The notes beneath the pieces were generated by a model. It did no database searches, was not told the DNA's origin, and saw only the letters and a list, made by a program, of their open reading frames with translations. Made by a program: the position numbers and the translations under genes. 64,000 bases of DNA from Bacteroidota bacterium. GTDB taxonomy: Bacteria; Bacteroidota; Bacteroidia; Chitinophagales; Chitinophagaceae. Shown here one piece after another: positions 41,401 through 49,392 of this stretch (position 1 is its first letter; the number at the start of each line of letters is the position of its first letter). The stretch spans positions 37,107 to 101,106 of the forward strand of contig JAEWKC010000032.1 in the NCBI GenBank assembly GCA_023386235.1, written 5' to 3'.

Positions 41401-42654
41401 TTAATTGCCTAATGTTTTTGATAAATTATATTTTGATTTAAGTAGCTGCAACTGGTGTAAATACTTAGTTTGACGTGCTAAATGCTCGGCATTTAATTTA
41501 GCTATGAATTCTGATACCGTAATTACGTTGTTATCTAATTGGGCTTGTGCCGATTGGGTAACGGATTGCCTCAGCTCAATTATTTTATCATCTTCATTGA
41601 TCAATGCCTGATATTTTTCAATTTCTCTTTGCTTTTGTTTGAGTTGCAAATTATTGTTTACGATAAAATTCTCTTTATCTACCTCCAGTTGCTGCTGGTT
41701 CAGTTCAGCTATTTTAATATTGTTTTTATAGGTGTATAAACTGTTGATAGGAAAGCTAAACCTTATGCCGCCTATAGCGAAAGGGCTGAAATCATTATTC
41801 AGCATATTCAGTCCGGGTCTGCCGTAGCCGCCTTGTACAAAAGCAGATACTTTTGGCATCCATTCGGCATTGTATTTTTTCTTTTGTACTTCGTATACGT
41901 TTTTTTGCAGGTCGTACAATTTTACCTCCGGACGGTTCAGCGTTAGTGCTTCTGTAGAAATATTTTGCGGAAAGGTAAAGGTTTGCGCTTCGGTAATATT
42001 TTGCCCTATCATTTCGCCAAGCATATCTTTATACGCCTGTTGATTGCTTTTTATTTCAATATCGCTCATATCTACATTCAGCAACTCGGCTTTCAGTTCG
42101 TTTACATTACTTTTGTAGGAAACTCCGTTGGCATAAGCGGCTTCTGCTTTTTTCAAAGCGCTGTTCAGGCTTTCTCTTCTCAGATTATTTTGTTTCAATT
42201 GTTCATCCAGCATCAATACGCCAAAGTACATGTCTGTAATTTTTTCATTTACATTTTGCATGGTTACTTCAATGGCCTGCTCTTGTACGGCTTCATTAGC
42301 TTTTATCAGATCTTTTTGTGCCTGTATATTACCCCCATCGTAGAGCAACTGCGAAACTTCGGCCTGTATCCTGTATTGATCTTTACTCATTTCTTGTATG
42401 CCCGGCATGTTTAGGGGAATACTTGTTACTTCCGACTGATAAGTAGCCTGGCCGGAAACGGATACCTGCGGCAGATATGCTTTCGATACATTTTGCAAAG
42501 AAAAGTCTGTAGCTTTTTTTATTAATTCATTTTTTTGAATGGCAGGATAATTTTTTCTTGCCAGTTCAAAGGCATCCTCTAAAGTAAGTGTTTGTGCAAA
42601 GCATGTGTTTATGCCTATTGCAGCCAACAATAGTGTCAATTTTAATAGTCGCAT
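41401..42654 (-). CDS. TolC-family outer-membrane efflux channel
   Basis: This 417-residue outer-membrane factor has a signal peptide (1-20) and two TolC-type repeats of long helices and barrel strands: LTLEDAFELARKNYPAIQKNELI with SVSGQATYQSEV, then the second with NRPEVKLYDLQKNVYEVQKKKYNAEWMPKVSAFVQGGYG. It forms a trimeric exit duct for the efflux operon. It lies 10 bp after the tetR stop and 13 bp before the adaptor gene, so one transcript is likely. Confidence 0.9.
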   Translation of the reverse strand: MRLLKLTLLLAAIGINTCFAQTLTLEDAFELARKNYPAIQKNELIKKATDFSLQNVSKAYLPQVSVSGQATYQSEVTSIPLNMPGIQEMSKDQYRIQAEVSQLLYDGGNIQAQKDLIKANEAVQEQAIEVTMQNVNEKITDMYFGVLMLDEQLKQNNLRRESLNSALKKAEAAYANGVSYKSNVNELKAELLNVDMSDIEIKSNQQAYKDMLGEMIGQNITEAQTFTFPQNISTEALTLNRPEVKLYDLQKNVYEVQKKKYNAEWMPKVSAFVQGGYGRPGLNMLNNDFSPFAIGGIRFSFPINSLYTYKNNIKIAELNQQQLEVDKENFIVNNNLQLKQKQREIEKYQALINEDDKIIELRQSVTQSAQAQLDNNVITVSEFIAKLNAEHLARQTKYLHQLQLLKSKYNLSKTLGN

Positions 42655-42664
42655 AATAATAAAA

Positions 42665-43267
42665 TTATTGATCTAAGAGTGTTTTTATCCATACCGGAAT
42701 CAATTTTTTTCTCTCTTCATTCATTTTTTTAAACTTGTTATCGTCCATCACACCGAAAGCCTGCAATACGGGTTTGGCAAAAAACGGGAAAATGGTCAAC
42801 CCCAGAAGATTCATGAAAAAATGTATCGGTTCTACCCTGGAATTGCGCTCCCTTATTTGCCTGATCAGGGAAGCGTTGTTGATTACTTTATCAATTGGCA
42901 ATTGATGAATGATATTACTTTTCTGCATCTCACTGCTGAGAAACAAGGGCAGGTTAGGGTTGCGGCTTACTACCTCAATATATTTATCAACAAAAATTGC
43001 AACCTTTTCATCTAAAGAAGTGGCGTCATTGCTAATGATGGGAAACATAAATACAAACAAATCTTCCACCTTTTGCGTCATGATTTTAAAAAATAATTTT
43101 TCCTTGCTTCTGAAATAATAATTGAGCAGCGCCAGGTTGATGCCCGCTTCTTCAGCAATATCGCGGGTTCTGGCGGCGGCATATCCTTTCTCCGTAAATA
43201 TCTTGTCTGCGGCGGCAAGTATTTTTTCTTCGGTAGATAAATCTTTTATGGATTTTTTTTTAACCAT
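42665..43267 (-). CDS. TetR/AcrR-family repressor of the efflux operon
   Basis: This 200-residue regulator has an N-terminal TetR helix-turn-helix (about 12-58: EEKILAAADKIFTEKGYAAARTRDIAEEAGINLALLNYYFRSKEKLF) and a C-terminal ligand and dimerisation domain without recognisable specificity. It is the first gene of the TolC/HlyD/ABC operon, so autorepression with induction by an exported compound is the likely mode. A perfect palindrome upstream (43323-43338) is the operator candidate. Confidence 0.88.
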   Translation of the reverse strand: MVKKKSIKDLSTEEKILAAADKIFTEKGYAAARTRDIAEEAGINLALLNYYFRSKEKLFFKIMTQKVEDLFVFMFPIISNDATSLDEKVAIFVDKYIEVVSRNPNLPLFLSSEMQKSNIIHQLPIDKVINNASLIRQIRERNSRVEPIHFFMNLLGLTIFPFFAKPVLQAFGVMDDNKFKKMNEERKKLIPVWIKTLLDQ

Positions 43268-43285
43268 GATTCTAATTTTCTGCTA

Positions 43286-43318
43286 CAAAGTTAAAATTAA
43301 AAAAATGATTTAAACAAA
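43286..43318 (-). promoter_or_regulatory. Promoter of the efflux operon
   Basis: On the minus strand TTTG (43315-43318), a 21-nt spacer and TAACTTTG (43286-43293) match the Bacteroidota promoter pattern, 18 nt before the tetR ATG. Confidence 0.6.
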
Positions 43319-43322
43319 AAAA

Positions 43323-43338
43323 TTAATCAAATGATTAA
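43323..43338. promoter_or_regulatory. Palindromic operator candidate for the TetR regulator
   Basis: TTAATCAAATGATTAA has perfect 7-bp arms around a 2-bp centre. It lies 4 bp from the -33 box of the efflux operon and between it and the divergent FGAH-like operon. Partial ATGATT/AATCAT half-sites occur on both sides. Confidence 0.55.
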
Positions 43339-43410
43339 AAAATATTTTTCTACTTCATTAATCATTATCAAAATAATACAATGGCTTAGTTTTTGTATTT
43401 TAAGCCATAC

Positions 43411-44196
43411 ATGAATCAGCAAGCTTTTTATACAATTCAGGAACAGTCTACACCCTTTATAGCGGTTGCGCTGCATGATGGTCATTCTATTGAACATACG
43501 CTAAAACGTTTTCTTCTGCTTGACGAGCAGGGACGCAGTCGTGAGGAAGATCCTTATACTTGGTACATGATTGAGCATTTGCCTATAACCAAAGTGCGAG
43601 TGCATGCTTCAAGGTTTCAAACCGATTTGAACCGGGTAAAAGATAAAGCGATATATCAAACGCCGGAAGATGCATGGGGGTTAGAGGTTTGGAATAATAT
43701 ACCTGCAGAGCTGATAGATAAACTGTATAATAATTATGATGTTTTTTATGAGGCGATGTATGAATTGATAGATAAAACCATAGCCTTACATGGATTCGCT
43801 GTTGTTTTAGATGTACATACCTACAATCATCGGAGAGATAGCCCCGATGAGCAATCACCGGATTCTACGCATCCCGAAATAAATTTAGGCACCGCTTATA
43901 ATAGTGAAAAGTGGAGAAAGCTATTTACAAAATATACTAATTTTATAAGTGGTTACAATATGATGAATCAAACACCCGACGCCCGCGAAAACATTATTTT
44001 TAAAGGAGGTGGATTTGCGCAGCAGATAATAAAAAGATATGGCGATAAATGCGGCGTGCTGTCTATAGAATTTAAAAAAACATTTATGGATGAATGGACC
44101 GGCGTAGCGGCTATTGAACACATCATGGAAATAAAAAAACTATTATCGGCTTCGCTGGAGTTTCTTCAATCAGAAATTAAAACCGTGGTCAATTAA
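43411..44196 (+). CDS. N-formylglutamate amidohydrolase-like protein
   Basis: This 261-residue protein belongs to the FGAH/HutG-like family of zinc hydrolases, which hydrolyse N-acyl amino acids. The pattern is present: VALHDGHSIE (H22, H25), TDLNR (72-75) and VVLDVHTYNHRRDSPDE (D134, H136). There are no histidine-utilisation genes nearby; instead it is the first gene of a unit with a DUF1704 peptidase and an ATP-grasp ligase. The next ATG overlaps its stop by one base (TAATG), so translation is coupled. An in-frame TTG six codons upstream is less likely as a start. The real substrate is probably not formylglutamate. Confidence 0.82.
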   Translation: MNQQAFYTIQEQSTPFIAVALHDGHSIEHTLKRFLLLDEQGRSREEDPYTWYMIEHLPITKVRVHASRFQTDLNRVKDKAIYQTPEDAWGLEVWNNIPAELIDKLYNNYDVFYEAMYELIDKTIALHGFAVVLDVHTYNHRRDSPDEQSPDSTHPEINLGTAYNSEKWRKLFTKYTNFISGYNMMNQTPDARENIIFKGGGFAQQIIKRYGDKCGVLSIEFKKTFMDEWTGVAAIEHIMEIKKLLSASLEFLQSEIKTVVN

Positions 44197-46058
44197 TGGA
44201 GGTAGTAAAAGACGATATCAGGAAATATTGGAATCGCATTCGTGACAAGCTTCAAAAATCGGAGTCTATTTATATGACATTACCCGATAAGAGTATTCTC
44301 AAAATGGATCGTCCGGTTCCGTTTATGGTAGTCTATCGTGCGGCAGAAGAAGAGAAAGATTTGTTCACAACCAAACTTGCCAAAACAGAATCTTCTTACA
44401 TCATTGCCAATGGCAGGTGCAATGAAATTGTCAATGAACTGATTGACAGAATTTCAGGGTTTTTATCTGACGCTTTCAGTAGTTTTCTTGTAGTGGAATT
44501 ATGGTTAACACAAACGGAAAACCCCGAAGTGCCTTTTACCATTCACATTAACCAAAAAGGCTCGGTAGAAGTAGCACGTAAAATAGAAGAAGAGTTCTCT
44601 AAAATAAACATACCCGGCTATAAAAAAAACGCAGCTATAAAAAGAACTGAAAACTATATAACTCCGCCCGGCCGTTGTGTATTGCTTGCAGAAGAAAAGT
44701 CGCGTAAACATGCCATTGTATATCTGGGCTTGGAAATTTCCCCGTTTTACATAAACCGGTTGACGGGTCAGCCATATCCACTCTTTCTCCGGGAGTTGCT
44801 GGGCAAGTATAGCAAGGCATTGCGAAAGGGATTTTATGAGTTTATTAGAATAAGAACTTCTTATGACGCGGGCAATTTTCAAATGCTGGGAACCACTGCC
44901 ATCAGCGGCCTGGCAAAAGAAATTGACAGGGAGATGGCGGCATATACAAAGCTATTCGATTTTCTGTTATTGGTTACACCCGTCAATGTGGATGATGCTT
45001 GGAAGGATTTCAGCAAATCCGGTTTCCAAACAGATCCTTCGTTTCATTACAGGCCCATGCCGGTAGATCCTGAGCTCATCAAACGTAAATTGTACAACCT
45101 TCCTATTGAAAATATTAATGATCCTACCATTGCCTTCCTGTTTCGGGATAAAAGAAAAGAAATTGATCGTATGCTAAATATGCTACAGGAAAGAGAAAGG
45201 CACGATTTTTTATTGAGTAGTTTACAAGTGTTTGGACCGGTAGATGAAGATCTTTTAAATGTGGCGAAAACAATTTTATTAGTGGTAGATCATCATGATG
45301 TAAAAAAAAGTTCTGAAAAAATTTCAGCGTCCGCTTTTTCAGAACTTGCCCGCGAAGAACTGGAATGGCTGCGCCTGCAAGACGAAAGCGTATCTACAGA
45401 GGTAAGGGTAGCAGATGATGTGGAAGGCATACTGGTATCAAAAGGAGTGCTTAATATAAGTGCTGAATTTGAAGTATCCAAAGAAAGAGCAGTGCCACTA
45501 TTACAGCATGAGGTAGGTACACATGTGGTTACCTATTACAACGGAAAAGCACAGCCACTGGAGCTTTTCTCAATTGGGGTGCCGGGTTACGAAGAATTGC
45601 AGGAGGGGCTCGCGGTTTTAGCGGAGTATTTATGTGATGGACTGACCAATAATCGCGTTCGTACACTTGCCGCACGCGTGGTAGCGGTAAATGAAATGAC
45701 AAACGGACATAGTTTTGTAGAAACCTTCCATTTGCTAACAACCAAATACCAGATACCTAAAAAGACCGCATTCAACATTACAATGCGTGTATACAGAGGC
45801 GGCGGGCTTACCAAAGACGCTGTTTACCTGAAAGGACTGCTTAACTTAATTGAATATATCAAAAAAGGAAAAGACCTTAAGCAATTGCTGATAGGTAAAA
45901 TTAAAGTGGAATATTTGCCTGTAGTGCAGGAATTGATCCACCGGAAGATTTTGAAAGAAGCGCCTATTACACCGCGTTATTTATCTGAGCAATATTTGAA
46001 AAAGCTGGACGCGATAAAAAAGGACGGAAATATTTTTAGTATGCTGAAACAATGCTGA
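44196..46058 (+). CDS. QEGLA-motif DUF1704 metallopeptidase (MATCAP-like)
   Basis: This 620-residue cytoplasmic protein is of the 'flavohemoglobin expression-modulating QEGLA' family (DUF1704). The zinc-peptidase motif HEVGTH is at residues 438-443 and the name motif QEGLA at 469-473, whose Glu is the likely third ligand or support residue. Residues 1-330 form a large N-terminal region that is not an enzyme I recognise. The same catalytic domain in animals (MATCAP/KIAA0895L) removes C-terminal tyrosine from tubulin. It is flanked by an FGAH-like gene (1-bp overlap) and an ATP-grasp gene (52 bp), so it probably acts on a small peptide or protein tail made by that ligase. Confidence 0.85.
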   Translation: MEVVKDDIRKYWNRIRDKLQKSESIYMTLPDKSILKMDRPVPFMVVYRAAEEEKDLFTTKLAKTESSYIIANGRCNEIVNELIDRISGFLSDAFSSFLVVELWLTQTENPEVPFTIHINQKGSVEVARKIEEEFSKINIPGYKKNAAIKRTENYITPPGRCVLLAEEKSRKHAIVYLGLEISPFYINRLTGQPYPLFLRELLGKYSKALRKGFYEFIRIRTSYDAGNFQMLGTTAISGLAKEIDREMAAYTKLFDFLLLVTPVNVDDAWKDFSKSGFQTDPSFHYRPMPVDPELIKRKLYNLPIENINDPTIAFLFRDKRKEIDRMLNMLQERERHDFLLSSLQVFGPVDEDLLNVAKTILLVVDHHDVKKSSEKISASAFSELAREELEWLRLQDESVSTEVRVADDVEGILVSKGVLNISAEFEVSKERAVPLLQHEVGTHVVTYYNGKAQPLELFSIGVPGYEELQEGLAVLAEYLCDGLTNNRVRTLAARVVAVNEMTNGHSFVETFHLLTTKYQIPKKTAFNITMRVYRGGGLTKDAVYLKGLLNLIEYIKKGKDLKQLLIGKIKVEYLPVVQELIHRKILKEAPITPRYLSEQYLKKLDAIKKDGNIFSMLKQC

Positions 46059-46110
46059 TCGGGCTAAAGAATTATAAACATTATTAATTTATCATAAAAA
46101 AATACATTAC

Positions 46111-47091
46111 ATGAAAATCGGTTTCGTTATCAATAGTTACGGGTCGGAAGCGCCGGCGTTTACCACAACCCGGCTGGCACTGCAAGCTTTGCAGATGGGG
46201 CACGAAGTATATTACATAGCTGTAGAGGATTTCAGCTATACACAGTCGGAGCAAATGGGCGCGCATGCAAGAAAAGCACCCGACAAAAAATTCAGAAGCC
46301 CGAAAATATTTATGGATGCAACTTTTAAGCAACCTAAAAAATTGATTGAAGCACCCGACCTGGACGTGCTTTTTTTAAGGAACGATCCGTCTGACGATGC
46401 CGACGAAAAACCTTGGGCACAGTATGCGGGAATCGTGTTTGGGCAACTGGCTCAGAAAGATGGCATAAAGGTTATCAATAACCCCGACACGCTGGCAAAA
46501 GCCACCAACAAAATGTACTTTCAGTATTTCCCTGATAATATTCGCCCGGCCACCATCATCACACGCAGTGCCGATGAAATTCGCCAGTTCTACAAAGATC
46601 ATAAAAATCATATCGTATTGAAACCGTTACAGGGTTCAGGAGGCAAAAATGTATTTTTGATAAATGATAACGATAAAAACCTGAACCAGATTATTGATGC
46701 CATCGGCCGCGATGGTTTTATAGTAGCACAGGAATATTTACCTGATGCCAGCAAAGGCGATATACGTTTATTTCTGATGAATGGTAAGATAATTGAAATA
46801 GATGGAAAGATAGCCGCCATTCATCGTACACAGGCAAAAAATGATATCCGTAGTAATGTGCACCAGGGCGGAAAAGTAAAAATACCTAAAATAGGTAAGG
46901 CTACTTTAGATATTGTAGATGCCGTATCTCAAAAACTGGTTGACGATGGTATGTTTTTAGTAGGATTGGACATTGTGGGAGATAAAGTGATGGAAGTAAA
47001 TGTGTTTAGCCCCGGAGGAATGGGGCATGCCAGTCGTCTGCAAAAAGTAAACTTTTTTGAACCGGTGATAAAGGCCATTGAGAACTTGTAA
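46111..47091 (+). CDS. GshB-like ATP-grasp ligase
   Basis: This 326-residue ATP-grasp enzyme is most like glutathione synthetase GshB. The N-terminal pre-ATP-grasp domain has MKIGFVINSYGSEAPAF and FLRNDPSDDADEKPWAQYAG. ATP-binding residues are in IVLKPLQGSGGKNVF (168-182) and the metal-binding end is LVGLDIVGDKVMEVNVFSPGG (283-303). GshB's substrate loop CIRE after the metal site is not present (here PGGMGHASR), and no gshA gene is nearby, so glutathione synthesis is doubtful. It is the third gene after the FGAH-like and QEGLA genes. A carboxylate-amine ligation forming an amide is sure for the superfamily; the substrates are unknown. Confidence 0.82.
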   Translation: MKIGFVINSYGSEAPAFTTTRLALQALQMGHEVYYIAVEDFSYTQSEQMGAHARKAPDKKFRSPKIFMDATFKQPKKLIEAPDLDVLFLRNDPSDDADEKPWAQYAGIVFGQLAQKDGIKVINNPDTLAKATNKMYFQYFPDNIRPATIITRSADEIRQFYKDHKNHIVLKPLQGSGGKNVFLINDNDKNLNQIIDAIGRDGFIVAQEYLPDASKGDIRLFLMNGKIIEIDGKIAAIHRTQAKNDIRSNVHQGGKVKIPKIGKATLDIVDAVSQKLVDDGMFLVGLDIVGDKVMEVNVFSPGGMGHASRLQKVNFFEPVIKAIENL

Positions 47092-47267
47092 AGAATAGTT
47101 ATATTTGTTATATAAAAAGTTAATCGACAAAGTATTATCATCTTGATAATGACTTAGGTATTGAGTTTACAATAAGGGCAATTTACACGCATAAGCGAAT
47201 AATAGCCATGTGTTTATTGAGCACTTGCATTAGAAAACATCTTATGAATAATATATATTGAAGCATC

Positions 47268-47993
47268 GTGAAAATATGCACAATTATTGTAATGCAATTT
47301 TTAGCTTTTTTGAACTTATCTTTTGGGCAAAATGAATACATTAATACAGATCGTCCCGATCAAAGTGATGGTGTCTATGTTATTCCAAAAAATAAATGGC
47401 AAATTGAAAATGGCGTAACCATATCAAAGCAAACTTTTATGAATAATTTTATGCTGAGATATGGTTTGAATGGTTCAAGTGAAGTTCGATAATTAATAGA
47501 TGCAGGAAAAGAAGATGCTGTAAAGGGTGTAAAGCCGCTTGCTTTTAGTGTTAAACAAAACATAGTAAATCAGCGTGCTTTATTGCCTGCTATTACTTTT
47601 GTAGGATATGTGTATTTTTCTCAGGTTTCCACCAAGGCATTTCGACCTGCAAATATTCCATTTGAGCTGAAATTGGCTTTTGAAAATGAATTGAATAAAG
47701 AGGTTTCTATTGGTTACAATATAGGTACATCAGAGCAGTTCCAACAAATGAACTGCTCTTTCAATATAGGTTATACTGCTCTTGATAAACTTCTTGTGTT
47801 TGGAGAATATTTTTCTTCTTTCACCAAATTTATTCCACAGCATAATTTTGATGTGGGATTGCAGTATAAAATAACACCCGCATTGCAGATAGATATAGCT
47901 TCCGGACGCTCTATAGCTGATAAAAATAACAGGTTTTTTACCACATTGGGAGTCTCTTATATATTGAATGAAAGAAAGATGCTGCCGGATTGA
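47268..47993 (+). pseudogene. Outer-membrane 'transporter' family gene with an in-frame stop
   Basis: A signal peptide and the N-terminal pattern INTDRPDQSDGVYVIPKNKWQIENG match the Bacteroidota family of about 240-residue outer-membrane proteins related to PF13557 (MetA-pathway-like). After 74 codons a TAA at 47490-47492 interrupts the frame. The same frame then continues for 166 codons with family-like sequence (LIDAGKEDAVKGVKPLAFSVKQ..., ending GVSYILNERKM). The residue before the stop is Arg and the one after is Leu; family members I recall have Arg-Leu-Leu-Ile there, so TTA to TAA is the simplest change. The start is GTG at 47268. A sequencing error or a suppressed stop is possible. Confidence 0.7.
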
Positions 47994-48003
47994 TGTAGTA
48001 ATA

Positions 48004-48618
48004 TCAAACAGCTTCTACCTCGCAGATAGGGCTGAAGAGATACATTCTGCCGGTTTTAATATCAATGCATTCATAACGCTTGGTGCGTTTCTTCCCTTTT
48101 TTATAATACCTTTTGCTGTATACAAATACATTACCTGAGGGCAGCGTTTCCAGTAAGATTTTATCGGTGGCATGTTCGTCGTATTTACGCAGCACACGCA
48201 TCACGTCTTCTTCTGCGCAGGCGCTGGCGCCGGGGTTGTGCAAAGATTTGGCTATGGCGGCAACAATATCTTCAGGAAAAATATTTCTTTCAATAAAATC
48301 TTTCAATAAAAAAGAATAAATACTTTTCCATTCTTTACCATGCGATTGCACTCGCGGACCATATTGCTCAAAAGTAAGCAGGTGCGCCAGTTCGTGCAGC
48401 AGCGTAATGAGGAAAGAGTATTTGTTTAAATTACCATTGACAGAAATTTTATGATTATCACCCTTATACGCGCTTTTATAATTCCCCATAACCGATTTTC
48501 TTGAACGGGAAATGGTTAGGTGTACTTTGTATTTCACTAGGTAGTGAATCACTTCATCAAAACATTTGTCGGGCAGGTAAGGTGCCAGCGCCTGCATCGG
48601 ATGCTCTACTTTAGCCAT
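48004..48618 (-). CDS. SprT-like zinc metallopeptidase-fold protein
   Basis: This 204-residue protein has the SprT domain: the zinc motif LLHELAHLLTFEQYGPRVQSHGKEWKSIYSFLL gives HELAH plus the downstream SHGKEW ligand region. The N-terminal 30 residues and the C-terminal 60, rich in Lys/Arg/Tyr, include no zinc ribbon that I can see. SprT relatives include Spartan, a DNA-protein crosslink protease, but bacterial SprT proteins are poorly characterised. It overlaps the preceding membrane-protein gene by 8 bp and is the last of the atpZ unit. Confidence 0.82.
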   Translation of the reverse strand: MAKVEHPMQALAPYLPDKCFDEVIHYLVKYKVHLTISRSRKSVMGNYKSAYKGDNHKISVNGNLNKYSFLITLLHELAHLLTFEQYGPRVQSHGKEWKSIYSFLLKDFIERNIFPEDIVAAIAKSLHNPGASACAEEDVMRVLRKYDEHATDKILLETLPSGNVFVYSKRYYKKGKKRTKRYECIDIKTGRMYLFSPICEVEAV

Positions 48619-49021
48619 TCTTTTTTGTGTGCTTACTTAACTTGGTGGCTGCTCTTACATCTATTACACTGTAAATAATGTACAACAGCAAGCCAACTAA
48701 TATAGCGGGAATATTTTTAGTTTCTTTAAACACATACAAATAGGCCACAACGGCCGCGCCTAGTACAAAAAGCTTTACAACCATCATCATCATTACACCT
48801 CTTACAAACGCGTGCGGATTGTTATTGTTTACGGCTTTGACGTGCACCATATAAGAAATAAACGTAAGTATGAACAATAATAAATTAGCTATCAATACAA
48901 CTGTATAATTTATCTGTGGCACCCCTACACCTGCATTATTCAATATCAATATCACCGCATTAATAACTATAAAAATAATCAGCAATACAATAGTGTCTTT
49001 TTTTAAATTCAGTTTATTCAT
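48611..49021 (-). CDS. Small multi-pass membrane protein, AtpI-like position
   Basis: This 136-residue membrane protein has four predicted helices (about 10-30, 40-62, 74-98 and 104-122) and no recognised motif. It overlaps atpZ by 4 bp. In related bacteria an AtpI-like gene often lies between atpZ and the F-type ATPase genes, which suggests a role in c-ring or F0 assembly, but no ATPase structural gene follows here. That assignment is therefore positional only. Confidence 0.5.
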   Translation of the reverse strand: MNKLNLKKDTIVLLIIFIVINAVILILNNAGVGVPQINYTVVLIANLLLFILTFISYMVHVKAVNNNNPHAFVRGVMMMMVVKLFVLGAAVVAYLYVFKETKNIPAILVGLLLYIIYSVIDVRAATKLSKHTKKNG

Positions 49022-49254
49022 TTTCTATTTTTGTTTTTAGAAGCGGTATCTCTAAAGACTTTTACAAAAGTAGTGGCCAGCACCAGCAAAGGAAAAATCC
49101 ATACCAGAAGAGGAGTCTGAAAATTAAATTTTTCATCCAGTTTTCTCCCGCCCCATACTGCTATAAAAAGCATAACTCCCAGTTGTGTGCCAAACCCTAT
49201 GTATTCCAGCAATAAATTACTGACGGTTCTTTTATCATCATCGCCACGCTTCAT
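49018..49254 (-). CDS. atpZ: AtpZ/AtpI family membrane protein
   Basis: This 78-residue protein has two membrane helices with the family pattern: VSNLLLEYIGFGTQLGVMLFIAVWGGRKLDEKF, then LLVWIFPLLVLATTFVKVFRD. AtpZ/AtpI proteins assist F-type ATPase c-ring assembly or form a magnesium/calcium channel with it. The ATPase operon that normally follows is not within this window; instead a small membrane protein and an SprT-like gene follow with overlaps of 4 and 8 bp. Confidence 0.8.
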   Translation of the reverse strand: MKRGDDDKRTVSNLLLEYIGFGTQLGVMLFIAVWGGRKLDEKFNFQTPLLVWIFPLLVLATTFVKVFRDTASKNKNRK

Positions 49255-49392
49255 TTTGCAAACTTATACAATAATTTGATTTTTTCTCCTGAAAACTTAC
49301 CCGTTTGCTGCAAGCGTGTCTGATGCTGAATAAAAAATAAATATAAAGAAATCAGATATTTGCTAAAACAATAAATTATGTAAATTGCGTAC

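Noticed and set aside
41965..42414. Plus-strand open frame of 149 codons inside the TolC gene
   Set aside because: Antisense shadow; hydrophobic residues arise from the reverse frame of amphipathic helices.
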